Source: SZUA-22 sp963751695
GTDB taxonomy: Bacteria; Bacteroidota; Ignavibacteria; Ignavibacteriales; Melioribacteraceae
Assembly (NCBI GenBank): GCA_963751695.1
Contig: CAVVVP010000010.1
Location: 186,001 to 250,000 of the forward strand
Length of the DNA: 64,000 nucleotides
Direction: 5' to 3'
Shown: in pieces, positions 27,263 through 35,426 of the stretch
Numbering within the stretch: the first letter of the stretch is position 1
Layout of the letters: the number at the start of each line of letters is the position of its first letter
Made by a program: the position numbers and the translations under genes
The notes under the pieces: model-generated
What the model saw: only the letters and a program-made list of their open reading frames with translations
Told to the model about the DNA's origin: nothing
Database searches by the model: none

Positions 27263-27877
27263 CTAATTTTTCTTAATTCCATTAAATAGTATATCTGTAA
27301 GAAATAGTGCCTCGTCATCAATTGAAGACTCGATTAACTGATCATTAAGGGTTAAATCGTAAATATAATTACTAAAAATCCCTCGAAAAAGTTTTATTGC
27401 CTTCTGAGGATCAATATTTCTAATTTCACCCGACTTTATTGCTTTTTTTGCTTTATCAACAAAAAACTTATTCATCACTTCTTGATTATCCTCGAGCAAT
27501 TTTTTTATTTTTGGCAAATTTGTATGAGAGAGATGAATTTCGGTAAAAATCATTAATAAATGAGCTGCTCTATTTCTACAACTAAAAGTGAGGAGTTTTT
27601 TCATTATTTCAAAAATAAAATCATACAAAGATTGCTTTGTTCTATCTGTACTCAATATGAATCTATTATGATCCTCTAACGTATTTCGTATGATCTCTAC
27701 ATAGATATCCTCCTTCGACGTAAAATAATTATATAAAGTTCCCTTACCGAATTCAGATTCTTCTGCTATCTCATCAAGCGTTGTTGCTTTGTAACCTTTT
27801 GTAGCAAAGAGTCTCAAAGCTGCATCCATTATCTCTTGCTTTCTGGCTAATTTTTCTCTCTCTTTTCTTGTAACCAT
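27263..27877 (-). CDS. TetR/AcrR-family repressor of the efflux operon
   Basis: A 204-residue regulator with a TetR helix-turn-helix at about residues 10-57: IMDAALRLFATKGYKATTLDE followed by FGKGTLYNYFTSKEDIYVEI. The C-terminal domain is the variable ligand pocket. It is the first gene of the efflux operon, and a perfect inverted repeat lies 26-47 bases before its start, so it probably represses itself and the pump and lets go when a toxic compound binds. Confidence 0.93.
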   Translation of the reverse strand: MVTRKEREKLARKQEIMDAALRLFATKGYKATTLDEIAEESEFGKGTLYNYFTSKEDIYVEIIRNTLEDHNRFILSTDRTKQSLYDFIFEIMKKLLTFSCRNRAAHLLMIFTEIHLSHTNLPKIKKLLEDNQEVMNKFFVDKAKKAIKSGEIRNIDPQKAIKLFRGIFSNYIYDLTLNDQLIESSIDDEALFLTDILFNGIKKN

Positions 27878-27902
27878 AATTTCGTTTTTGTTTAAAATGA
27901 AA

Positions 27903-27924
27903 AATGTGACTGTTTAGTCACATT
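27903..27924. promoter_or_regulatory. Probable TetR operator
   Basis: Arms AATGTGACT and AGTCACATT (9 bp, perfect) are separated by GTTT. The core TGACT-4-AGTCA is a common TetR/AcrR-type operator pattern. It sits in the promoter region of the tetR-tolC-adaptor-RND operon. Between it and the tonB gene is only the tonB terminator. Confidence 0.75.
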
Positions 27925-28000
27925 CTAAACTAGCTATATTTTTTATGAATAGCAAGTCACAAATTAAAATTTAACATAAAACTAATATTGTGTAAGAATA

Positions 28001-28024
28001 AAAAAGGCGTCTGAAAGACGCCTT
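28001..28024 (-). terminator. Rho-independent terminator after tonB
   Basis: AAGGCGTCT (28004-28012) and AGACGCCTT (28016-28024) form a perfect 9-bp stem with a GAA loop. On the minus strand the stem is followed by a T-run at 28001-28005. It lies 5 bases after the tonB stop. Confidence 0.85.
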
Positions 28025-28029
28025 AAATT

Positions 28030-28686
28030 TTATTGGAGTTTGAAAAGTACTGGGACTGTTACTTGAACCTTAACAGGTTTTCCTCTCTGCTTTCCTGGTT
28101 TGAATTTTGTATCTTGTACAGCAGCCATGGCGGCTTCGTCACAACCAGCTCCAATTCCTCTTATAAGTTCAACTTTATTAACTTTCCCATTTTCATCTAC
28201 GTAAGCTTTAACAAAAACTCTTCCTTGTACACCAGCTCTTTTCGCGATTTCCGGATAGACAATTCTTGATTGAATTCCAGCAATACCATCAACTGGTTCT
28301 GGCATTTGCTCAACAGCCACAAAGAAAACAGGTTCAGCATCTTCCTCTTCCTCTTTTGGAGGCGGAGGAGGTGGTGCTGTTATGGTTGCATCTTCATCCA
28401 ATTCTGTAGACTCTATTTCCACATCTTCTAAAACATCATCTGTTGGTGCTTCAATTGGTATTGGTGGTTTTGGAGGAGGAGGAGGTGCCTGTTCTTGTTT
28501 TGTTGCTTCAACGTCTTCAACATCTATCAATTCTTGTGGTGCATCGATCTCTATAACACCCTTATCGAATTTTGGAAAAAATTTAAACGAAATAACCAAA
28601 AGCGCTAATGCTAAAATCAGACTTATCTCCCAAACTCTTTGATACTTAAGTTTTAGATCAACTTTTGGATTTTTATTTAATGCCAC
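28030..28686 (-). CDS. TonB-family energy transducer
   Basis: A 218-residue periplasm-spanning protein: short cytoplasmic start, one membrane helix at about residues 19-38, a proline- and acid-rich linker with PPPPPKPP and PPPPPPKEEEEDAE, then the TonB C-terminal domain from about residue 140 with YPEIAKRAGVQGRVFVKAYV and the closing VQVTVPVLFKL. TonB passes proton-motive energy to outer membrane receptors. No ExbB/ExbD or receptor is adjacent, and it is a single-gene unit with its own terminator. Confidence 0.92.
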   Translation of the reverse strand: MALNKNPKVDLKLKYQRVWEISLILALALLVISFKFFPKFDKGVIEIDAPQELIDVEDVEATKQEQAPPPPPKPPIPIEAPTDDVLEDVEIESTELDEDATITAPPPPPPKEEEEDAEPVFFVAVEQMPEPVDGIAGIQSRIVYPEIAKRAGVQGRVFVKAYVDENGKVNKVELIRGIGAGCDEAAMAAVQDTKFKPGKQRGKPVKVQVTVPVLFKLQ

Positions 28687-28973
28687 AATAGCCTCCTATT
28701 TGCACAATTCTAGTAATGTAAGTTATTAAATGATTCATGAATTGTCAACAAATCTCTCTTTTTTTTACATGATCAACTTGCAAAAGTTCCAAAACTTTTA
28801 GCCTACTCATGCTATTTTTAATTTGATTTATTTTAAATCTATACTTTGAATACTATCTTCTGTCATTTTTTGATTCTACCTTTCAGCAATATTTATTCGG
28901 TTATCTCATTATAAAAGATGACTTAATATGGAAAATGTTGCCAAATCTTTTAAAATATTTTTTTAAAAAAAGA
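28687..28973. other. Non-coding stretch upstream of tonB
   Basis: 287 bases, very AT-rich, between the vanZ-like stop and the tonB start. It must hold the tonB promoter. I see no convincing ORF, tRNA, strong hairpin or repeat in it. Confidence 0.5.
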
Positions 28974-29420
28974 TTAAGTATGTAACTCATTCTCATTGTT
29001 TCTTAGGCTTATGGAAATTATCCACTGTGATATTGCTATTCCTACAATTCCACCTATCAAATCAGCTAAAAAGTCAAGCCATTCAAAATATCTCCCAGGT
29101 ATAAATATTTGGTGTATCTCATCAAACAGACCGTAGATTGAAACAATTAATAGTGTGAATGCAGCAGAAAATTTACTTAAAATTGGAAATTTGGTCTGGA
29201 AATGAAGGGCAAAATTCAGCAAAATACTAAGAAGTAAATAGGCTCCGAAATGCTTTACCTTATCAGTAAGTATAAGAAACTCTTTTGGAAAAGACCTACC
29301 AGGAATACTTGTTAGAATAAAGATAAATAACCAATAAGAAAGAAGCGGTACATAGAGAAACTTTCTTCTATGAGATTGTAAAAATTTATATAATTGAGTT
29401 CCGTAAGAAGCTAATTGCAT
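28974..29420 (-). CDS. VanZ-like membrane protein
   Basis: A 148-residue protein with four membrane helices and the VanZ-family signatures PGRSFPKEFLILTDKVKHFGAYLLL and DEIHQIFIPGRYFEWLDFLADLIGGIVG. Members include VanZ of teicoplanin resistance, but most have no known role. The start overlaps the nnr gene by 35 bases; a later start is possible but no ATG is close. Probably co-transcribed with nnr. Confidence 0.85.
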   Translation of the reverse strand: MQLASYGTQLYKFLQSHRRKFLYVPLLSYWLFIFILTSIPGRSFPKEFLILTDKVKHFGAYLLLSILLNFALHFQTKFPILSKFSAAFTLLIVSIYGLFDEIHQIFIPGRYFEWLDFLADLIGGIVGIAISQWIISISLRNNENELHT

Positions 29421-30942
29421 TATGCAGATTTTCCATTATTAATGTGGGTGTAATTCCAAATTCAGTATATTCTTCAAGTAATAAATCGGCTGAAAGACTA
29501 TGTAAATAAACTGCTGAAATTGTTGATTCCTCAAAATTTGCAGAAACTGAAGAGAGTCCTCCAATTATTCCTGAGAGTACATCTCCCGATCCAAACTTTG
29601 CCATTCCAACATTGCCTGTTGAATTGATGAGTGCATCACCATCTTTTGTAAAGACAATTGTTGGAGCTCCTTTTAAGACTAAGGTACACTCATTCTTTGT
29701 TGCAAATGCTTTCCCATATTTTAGGAGATTGCTTTGCAGTTTATCAATTGCAACTCCAATGAGATTAGCAAATTCGGCATGATGCGGAGTAAGAACAAAA
29801 TTATTAAGATTAAAATTCCTTGATCCAATTTTACTAATTGCAAAAATTGCATCAGCATCAACTACCACTCTTTTTCCTGATAAATACTCTATGATCTCAC
29901 CAACCGAATTGATTGTTTCTTCATTCCGACCTAATCCAGGTCCGATAATTAATAAATCTGCCCAGTCAATATGACTTTTTAAGTTTTGGAAAGAGAATTC
30001 ATTAAGTGCTTCACCACCCATGTCGTCATAAGCATCAAGCACGGCTTCGTCAATTTTGGGAGTGATAAGCGATCTTACACTTTTAGGATAGGCTAAAACA
30101 GCTGAACCACTACCTGCCTTTAGTACGCTGTTTGCTGTAAGCGCAGCAGCACCAGGATATTTACCTGAGCCAGCAATTACATAAACTTTTCCATTAGAGT
30201 ATTTATGAAGATCCTTAGTTTTATTTGGTAATCCAAGTAGAGCATCTTCCGGTTCAATGAGATAATTAGAGACGGATAGTCGATCAAAGTAATGGTTTCC
30301 AATTCCAATAGAACCCTTAATAATTTTTCCAGAATTAGAATAGCCCTTTCCGTAAAATAATCCAGTTTTATAATCAGCCAATGTAACAGTTAAATCTGCT
30401 CTAAAAACCTTTTTCCCAATACTGGTATCAATTTCCAAACCACTTGGAAGATCAACCGCAAGTTTGAGAGAATTAATCTTATTAAGATATTCGATAACAG
30501 ATCCATACGGTGCTTTTAACTCTTCTTTTGTTCCCGTTCCAAGGAGTGCATCTACAATTAAATCACATTTGTTCAGCTCTATCAAATCTTTATTTGACGA
30601 GTATATTTTAAGTTTTGAAGAGGAACTCAGTTTCAATATATTTTGAAGAATACGAAAATTGGTTTGAGCGTCTCCGCTCAGATCAGATTGCTTACCAATT
30701 AGAATTATAAAAACAGCTTTCCCATCATTGATAAGATGTCTTGCAAGAGCAAATCCATCTCCCCCGTTATTTCCTTTTCCGCACACTATCCCAATTCTTT
30801 GAGCACTTGGAAAATGTTCTTTGAGTTCATGAAAAATACTGAGAGAAGCATTCTCCATTAAAGTTGTTCCCGCAATTTTTAACTTCTCAATCGCGAATTT
30901 ATCTGCTTTTCTGATTTGGTCTGATGTAAATAATGGTATCAT
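29386..30942 (-). CDS. nnr: Bifunctional NAD(P)H-hydrate epimerase/dehydratase
   Basis: A 518-residue fusion that repairs hydrated NADH and NADPH. Residues 1 to about 215 are the epimerase (YjeF_N), with GIVCGKGNNGGDGFALARHL. Residues from about 225 are the dehydratase, a ribokinase-like domain with GPGLGRNEE, VVDADAIFAI, LTPHHAEFANLIG and GMAKFGSGDVLSGIIGGL, where the last Asp is catalytic. Length and order match E. coli Nnr. It starts two bases after the unknown gene at 30945. Confidence 0.94.
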   Translation of the reverse strand: MIPLFTSDQIRKADKFAIEKLKIAGTTLMENASLSIFHELKEHFPSAQRIGIVCGKGNNGGDGFALARHLINDGKAVFIILIGKQSDLSGDAQTNFRILQNILKLSSSSKLKIYSSNKDLIELNKCDLIVDALLGTGTKEELKAPYGSVIEYLNKINSLKLAVDLPSGLEIDTSIGKKVFRADLTVTLADYKTGLFYGKGYSNSGKIIKGSIGIGNHYFDRLSVSNYLIEPEDALLGLPNKTKDLHKYSNGKVYVIAGSGKYPGAAALTANSVLKAGSGSAVLAYPKSVRSLITPKIDEAVLDAYDDMGGEALNEFSFQNLKSHIDWADLLIIGPGLGRNEETINSVGEIIEYLSGKRVVVDADAIFAISKIGSRNFNLNNFVLTPHHAEFANLIGVAIDKLQSNLLKYGKAFATKNECTLVLKGAPTIVFTKDGDALINSTGNVGMAKFGSGDVLSGIIGGLSSVSANFEESTISAVYLHSLSADLLLEEYTEFGITPTLIMENLHNAISFLRNSII

Positions 30943-30944
30943 AA

Positions 30945-31310
30945 TTATTCAATAAATAAAAGATCGTCACCGATCTGTGCAATGGATAATTCATGTTTGC
31001 CTAGTGGATCAAGTTCAAGGGAAACATGGTTCTCAAAATCAAATATATCTTTACCTTGCTCAACCACAACCATTTTCACAACTTCATAACTCGCTAGTTC
31101 TTGCTCTAGCTCTTTATAATCGCAAAAATAGATTTCTGTATAATGATCACTTACTCTGATTGACGCACCATGTGGTTTTTTGCTGAAGTCTGTTATGATG
31201 CTTCGACCTATCACAATTTTTAGAATCTCAGCTTTGAATGGAAGAAGTATACGATTTCCATAATGTAATCCTTTCAGCTTCTGTTCTAAAACTTCTTGTA
31301 ATGTTTTCAT
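30945..31310 (-). CDS. Uncharacterised 121-residue protein
   Basis: A cytoplasmic-looking protein without signal peptide or membrane segment, starting MKTLQEVLEQKLKGLHYGNR. It has alternating charged and hydrophobic stretches, as in a small alpha/beta fold, and an acidic C-terminus ending DDLLFIE. I do not recognise a family. It is packed between an NhaD-like antiporter (10 bases upstream) and nnr (2 bases downstream), so it is very likely translated. Codon use looks like that of its neighbours. Confidence 0.7.
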   Translation of the reverse strand: MKTLQEVLEQKLKGLHYGNRILLPFKAEILKIVIGRSIITDFSKKPHGASIRVSDHYTEIYFCDYKELEQELASYEVVKMVVVEQGKDIFDFENHVSLELDPLGKHELSIAQIGDDLLFIE

Positions 31311-31320
31311 GCTTTCCTCT

Positions 31321-32739
31321 TTATAAATAAAACACAGCCCAAACTATGAAAAATACTGGTATTAACACTGGTAATGAATATTTAATAACATATGAGAAGA
31401 AACTTGGCATCCTGATACCAGCTCTTTCTACTATGGATTTTACCATGAAATTTGGTCCGTTACCTATATATGTCATAGCTCCAAAAAATACTGCAGCGAC
31501 TGAAATTGCTTGCAAATAAATTGCATGAACATTCTGAAATTCTTTTACATCTCCGAAATCGTTTACATTCAATCCAAATTTTCCTAGTGCAGCACTAAGA
31601 AAGTTAAGATATGTTGGGGCATTATCAAGAACTCCGGAAAGCAATCCAGTGCTCCAGAAGAACAATCCTGGAGTTAATCTATCTCCAAGAATATTTGCTT
31701 CGTGAGCAATAAGCTGCAATGCTGGGATCATTGTCGCAAAAATCCCTACAAAGAGAAAAGCTACTTCCCTAATCGGTTCAACATCAAATTCATTATATTT
31801 TAGAATTTCTCTATCAGCCGTTTTAAAAGCTAAAATTACAACTGAAAATTGAATAATTTCTCTAAGTCCGATTGGAGATGGGGCCAAGTTTGGAACCCAA
31901 GACATAACATTAGGATCAACAAATACTGCTAAAAGAATGACAAGTAAATAAATTAAGTTCTTTCCGCCCTTGAATTCTAACTTGCCAGTGTATTCTCTTT
32001 CAATTTCATCAGTTTTATTTCTTGAATCAATAAAATAAAATATTATTAAAATTAATAGTATAGTTGGGAGCCATATATACCAAATGTGCTCAATGAACCA
32101 GAAGAAATCTACACCTCTTAAAAAGCCCAAGAACAATGGAGGATCACCTATCGGCGTAAGTGCACCTCCAATGTTACTTACAATAAAAATAAAAAATACA
32201 ATTAGATATGGTTTTGCTCTTTCTTGATTGATCTTTAAAAATGGTCTTATAAGAAGCATTGAAGCTCCAGTCGTTCCAATAATGTTAGCAATAATTCCTC
32301 CGAAAAGAAGAATTGCCACATTAAGCATAGGTGTCGCTTTTTTATCGACCTTAATCATTATTCCACCGCTTGCAAAGAATAAGGAAGCAAGCAAAGCAAT
32401 AAATGAAAAGTATTCAGCAGCAGTATGGAGTAGGCTGTGAGTATCATGCAGAACAAACCAATAATATAGAACAGTGATTGTTCCTAGCAGCATTGCAATT
32501 TTTGGATAATTCTTCTCCCAAAAGTGGTGATAGAATATTGGCCCGGTTGCTATCATAATCAGTAAGACAGCAAATGGCAGAACCATTATAGCTTCAGGAA
32601 GTGGGTGTTCAGTCTCCACATCACCCGCTTGGATTACTGTTTGCTCTTGGTCAGTAGTTTGATGAGGCGACTCTTGTGCAAATATTAAGCTACAACTAAT
32701 CAATAATAAAAAGAATAGAATTGCAAAGATATGTTTCAT
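31321..32739 (-). CDS. NhaD-like sodium:proton antiporter (ion transporter superfamily)
   Basis: A 472-residue inner-membrane protein with a cleavable-looking N-terminal signal (residues 1-21, ending LIFAQ) and about 11 further helices. Blocks such as ANIIGTTGASMLLIRPFL, SNIGGALTPIGDPPLFLGFL and SGVLDNAPTYLNFLSAALG mark the NhaD/ArsB/CitMHS class; the GALTPIGDPP and DNAPT motifs form the two ion-binding hairpins. Na+ export is the likely role. It begins 14 bases after the asnS stop. Confidence 0.88.
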   Translation of the reverse strand: MKHIFAILFFLLLISCSLIFAQESPHQTTDQEQTVIQAGDVETEHPLPEAIMVLPFAVLLIMIATGPIFYHHFWEKNYPKIAMLLGTITVLYYWFVLHDTHSLLHTAAEYFSFIALLASLFFASGGIMIKVDKKATPMLNVAILLFGGIIANIIGTTGASMLLIRPFLKINQERAKPYLIVFFIFIVSNIGGALTPIGDPPLFLGFLRGVDFFWFIEHIWYIWLPTILLILIIFYFIDSRNKTDEIEREYTGKLEFKGGKNLIYLLVILLAVFVDPNVMSWVPNLAPSPIGLREIIQFSVVILAFKTADREILKYNEFDVEPIREVAFLFVGIFATMIPALQLIAHEANILGDRLTPGLFFWSTGLLSGVLDNAPTYLNFLSAALGKFGLNVNDFGDVKEFQNVHAIYLQAISVAAVFFGAMTYIGNGPNFMVKSIVERAGIRMPSFFSYVIKYSLPVLIPVFFIVWAVFYL

Positions 32740-32753
32740 TTTTATTCCAATAA

Positions 32754-34052
32754 TTAAGGTGTATTTCTATATATCATTCTGGGGAAAGGAATAGTTTCTC
32801 TGACATGTTCTATTCCGCAAATCCAAGTTACGGTTCGCTCCAGCCCCAATCCGAATCCAGAATGTGGGACAGAACCATATTGTCTTAAATCTAAATACCA
32901 CTTGAAAAAATCCATTGGGAGATCGTGTTCTTTAATTCTGCTTACAAGAACATCGTAATCATCCTCACGCTGAGATCCACCTATAATTTCTCCATATCCC
33001 TCTGGGGCAAGTACATCAACTGCTAGAGCTAGCTCATTATTTTCCGGATCACGTTTCATGTAAAAGGCTTTTATCTTTGATGGATATCTATGTATCATAA
33101 CTGGTTTATCATATTTGCTGGATATCATGGTCTCATCAGCAGCTCCCAAATCATTGCCCCACTCAAATTCGACTCCATTTTCATGTAGTATTTTTAAAGC
33201 ATCATCATAGGATAGTCTTGGGAATGGTCTTTGAATGGCCTCTAGTTTTGAGATATCTCTTTCTAAAATTTCTAACTCAGCTTTTCTATCTTTCAGAACT
33301 GCTTGAACTATGTATTCAAGAAATTCTTCTGCAAGGTCCATGTCATCGTCAAGATCATAGAATGCCATTTCTGGTTCAACCATCCAGAATTCAGTTAAGT
33401 GACGTCTTGTTTTTGATTTTTCTGCTCTAAATGTTGGACCGAATGTATAAACTTTACCCAACGCAAGTGCACCCGCTTCAGCATAAAGCTGACCTGATTG
33501 AGTTAGGTAAGCACTTCCCAAATCAAAATATTCCATCTCAAATAAAGTTGATGTACCCTCGCTAGCATTAGGAGTAATTATTGGAGGATCGAAAAGTGTA
33601 AATCCCCTTTCATCGAAAAAGTCTCTAATTGCCTTAACTATTCTATGACGGATTTTCATTATGGCAACTTGACGTTTTGATCTCAACCATAAATGCCGGT
33701 GATCAATAAGAAACTCAATACCATGTTCTTTGGGTGTAATTGGATAATCATCCGAAGCTCCAATTAATTTAACATCTGTTGCATCAAGTTCAAATCCACC
33801 TACTGCTCTTGGTTCTTCTTTTACGATACCGGTTACTTCAAATGATGCTTCTTGAGTGAGAGTTTCAGCTAGTTCAAATACTTCTGGTGTGACGTTTCCC
33901 TTAAATACAATACATTGTAAATATCCAGTCCCATCTCTAAGAATTAAAAATTTAACTTTTCCGCTGGATCTTTTATTGTAAAGCCAGCCTTTTAATGTAA
34001 CTTCTTCTCCAACATGCTGGGAGAGATCTTCAATATAAATATTATCAGCCAT
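32754..34052 (-). CDS. asnS: Asparaginyl-tRNA synthetase
   Basis: A 432-residue class IIb synthetase that charges tRNA-Asn. The N-terminal OB-fold anticodon-binding domain covers about residues 15-105, with VTLKGWLYNKRSSGKVKFL. The catalytic core has motif 2 FRAEKSKTRRHLTEFWMVEPE and motif 3 GFGLGLERTVTWICG. I start it at MADNIYIEDL (34050-34052); the frame extends 22 codons upstream, but that extension is hydrophobic and unlike the family. Length is normal. Confidence 0.95.
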   Translation of the reverse strand: MADNIYIEDLSQHVGEEVTLKGWLYNKRSSGKVKFLILRDGTGYLQCIVFKGNVTPEVFELAETLTQEASFEVTGIVKEEPRAVGGFELDATDVKLIGASDDYPITPKEHGIEFLIDHRHLWLRSKRQVAIMKIRHRIVKAIRDFFDERGFTLFDPPIITPNASEGTSTLFEMEYFDLGSAYLTQSGQLYAEAGALALGKVYTFGPTFRAEKSKTRRHLTEFWMVEPEMAFYDLDDDMDLAEEFLEYIVQAVLKDRKAELEILERDISKLEAIQRPFPRLSYDDALKILHENGVEFEWGNDLGAADETMISSKYDKPVMIHRYPSKIKAFYMKRDPENNELALAVDVLAPEGYGEIIGGSQREDDYDVLVSRIKEHDLPMDFFKWYLDLRQYGSVPHSGFGLGLERTVTWICGIEHVRETIPFPRMIYRNTP

Positions 34053-34158
34053 GTGTAAATTTTGGTTTGTTATTAAATTAGTAGAAATTAAATATAAAAA
34101 GGGGTTGAATAATATCAAAATAGGTAAAAAAGAAGTTTGATAAATTGAAGTTCACTAA

Positions 34159-34728
34159 TCAGCATTCATTCGCAAAATTTTTTAGAATTTGAAATCCTAA
34201 CTCTCCCGATTTTTCTGGTATAAATTGGACTCCATAAAACTGATCTTTAACTATTGCGGCAGAATATTTATCAATAGGTCCGGAAGTTGCGATTGTTGTT
34301 TCTACAACTCCAATATGATCTGAGCATTCAAAATAAAATTTGCTACCATCAGGAATGTCTTTAAATAATGGTGAATGAGAAGTCTGATTGACTCTTAGCC
34401 ATTTCACTTCTTGATGAGCATGCGTTTTGGTATCGGTTGGAATTAAACCCAGACAAGAAATACCTTCCTCAGTTTTTTCGCAGAGTAGTTCCATTCCATG
34501 AGCAATACCGAGAATCGGTTTCTTCTGCATTCTTAGGATACTAAAGAGATTGAAAAGGTGTATTTTTTTAATAGCTTTTTTGATACTACTAGAGTTACAA
34601 ATTATAACTCTGTCACAATCTAAAATATCTTTTTCGTTTCTGGTTAGTATGTACTTGAGATTAAGTTTATCAAGTGCTTTGACTAAATCAGTAGTATCGT
34701 TTATTCCGTAATCTATTACTGCGATCAT
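34159..34728 (-). CDS. HisH-like class I amidotransferase lacking catalytic Cys and His
   Basis: A 189-residue homologue of HisH, the glutaminase subunit of imidazole glycerol phosphate synthase: MIAVIDYG at the start, KKPILGIAHGMELL in the middle and GVQFIPEKSGELG near the end. In active HisH the middle motif is GICLGMQ and the last is QFHPEKS. Here the nucleophile Cys is Ala76 and the triad His is Ile170; only Glu172 remains, and the oxyanion PGVG motif reads CNSSSIKK. It cannot release ammonia from glutamine by the known mechanism. No his genes are adjacent. It may be a regulator or scaffold derived from HisH. Confidence 0.8.
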   Translation of the reverse strand: MIAVIDYGINDTTDLVKALDKLNLKYILTRNEKDILDCDRVIICNSSSIKKAIKKIHLFNLFSILRMQKKPILGIAHGMELLCEKTEEGISCLGLIPTDTKTHAHQEVKWLRVNQTSHSPLFKDIPDGSKFYFECSDHIGVVETTIATSGPIDKYSAAIVKDQFYGVQFIPEKSGELGFQILKNFANEC

Positions 34729-34856
34729 ATTAACATAAAAATAGAATTAGTTGTATAAAAATAGTAATGAGCATTTTAAGATTCCATGCAATTAATTATC
34801 AGCATTCTAAAATCTTGAATTACCTTTTAATTTTATATAAGTTAGAATATGAATAA

Positions 34857-35426
34857 ATGGAGCAATTAGTCTTGTATAGATCGGCGATTAGAATTATCTT
34901 TTTATTTATTACGCTATTCCCTCTTATTAACTCTCTTTCTCAAAATATTGGGTTTGCAGCAGCAGAAGTTAGATATAATATTGACAAAATAAATAAGACA
35001 ACAAGAACATCCTTTGCTCTAAACGATGGCACCATTTGGGATGTTGGCCACTTTACTATTGATATGCCCGGAGAAAATGTAATAGTTATTTTCAGTGAAG
35101 TGACAAACTTGGCAGTAGCATATATTAATGGAATAGAAAAAAACATTACATTTGCCGGGACTACATACGATTCAGGTACTGGTACAATGGATATTGTAAA
35201 ATACCGAGTTGGTCATCTTTCATATATAAATTATATCGACACAACAAATCATCTCATTCAATTAGAGGATAGTACTTACTGGTACGTTCACCCAGATATT
35301 CGGGATGAGGTAAAAGGCTGGATTGATGGCGAACGTATAATTCTTGATGATTCCAAACAGTTTATCGTAAACCTAAGACAAATAGAAATCGCACCGGTAG
35401 TTCAAGCAGAGGTAAGGTTTGAATGA
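34857..35426 (+). CDS. Exported protein of unknown function with an internal repeat
   Basis: A 189-residue protein with a signal peptide (about residues 1-29). The mature part seems to contain a duplicated small beta unit: ALNDGTIWDV (54-63) with PGENVIVI (71-78), and QLEDSTYWYV (135-144) with DGERIILD (157-164). I do not recognise a family. Its end overlaps the next gene by 8 bases, so the two are translationally coupled and probably act together in the envelope. Confidence 0.75.
   Translation: MEQLVLYRSAIRIIFLFITLFPLINSLSQNIGFAAAEVRYNIDKINKTTRTSFALNDGTIWDVGHFTIDMPGENVIVIFSEVTNLAVAYINGIEKNITFAGTTYDSGTGTMDIVKYRVGHLSYINYIDTTNHLIQLEDSTYWYVHPDIRDEVKGWIDGERIILDDSKQFIVNLRQIEIAPVVQAEVRFE

Noticed and set aside
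28780..28805. AAAAGT/ACTTTT repeat upstream of tonB as an operator
   Set aside because: Only six A/T-rich bases per arm in a very AT-rich spacer; expected by chance.
34053..34118. 22-codon N-terminal extension of asnS
   Set aside because: Hydrophobic and unlike any asparaginyl-tRNA synthetase; MADNIYIEDL is the family start.
34849..34869. Seven-codon leader frame ahead of the exported protein at 34857
   Set aside because: Very short, no Shine-Dalgarno and no attenuator-like structure after it.
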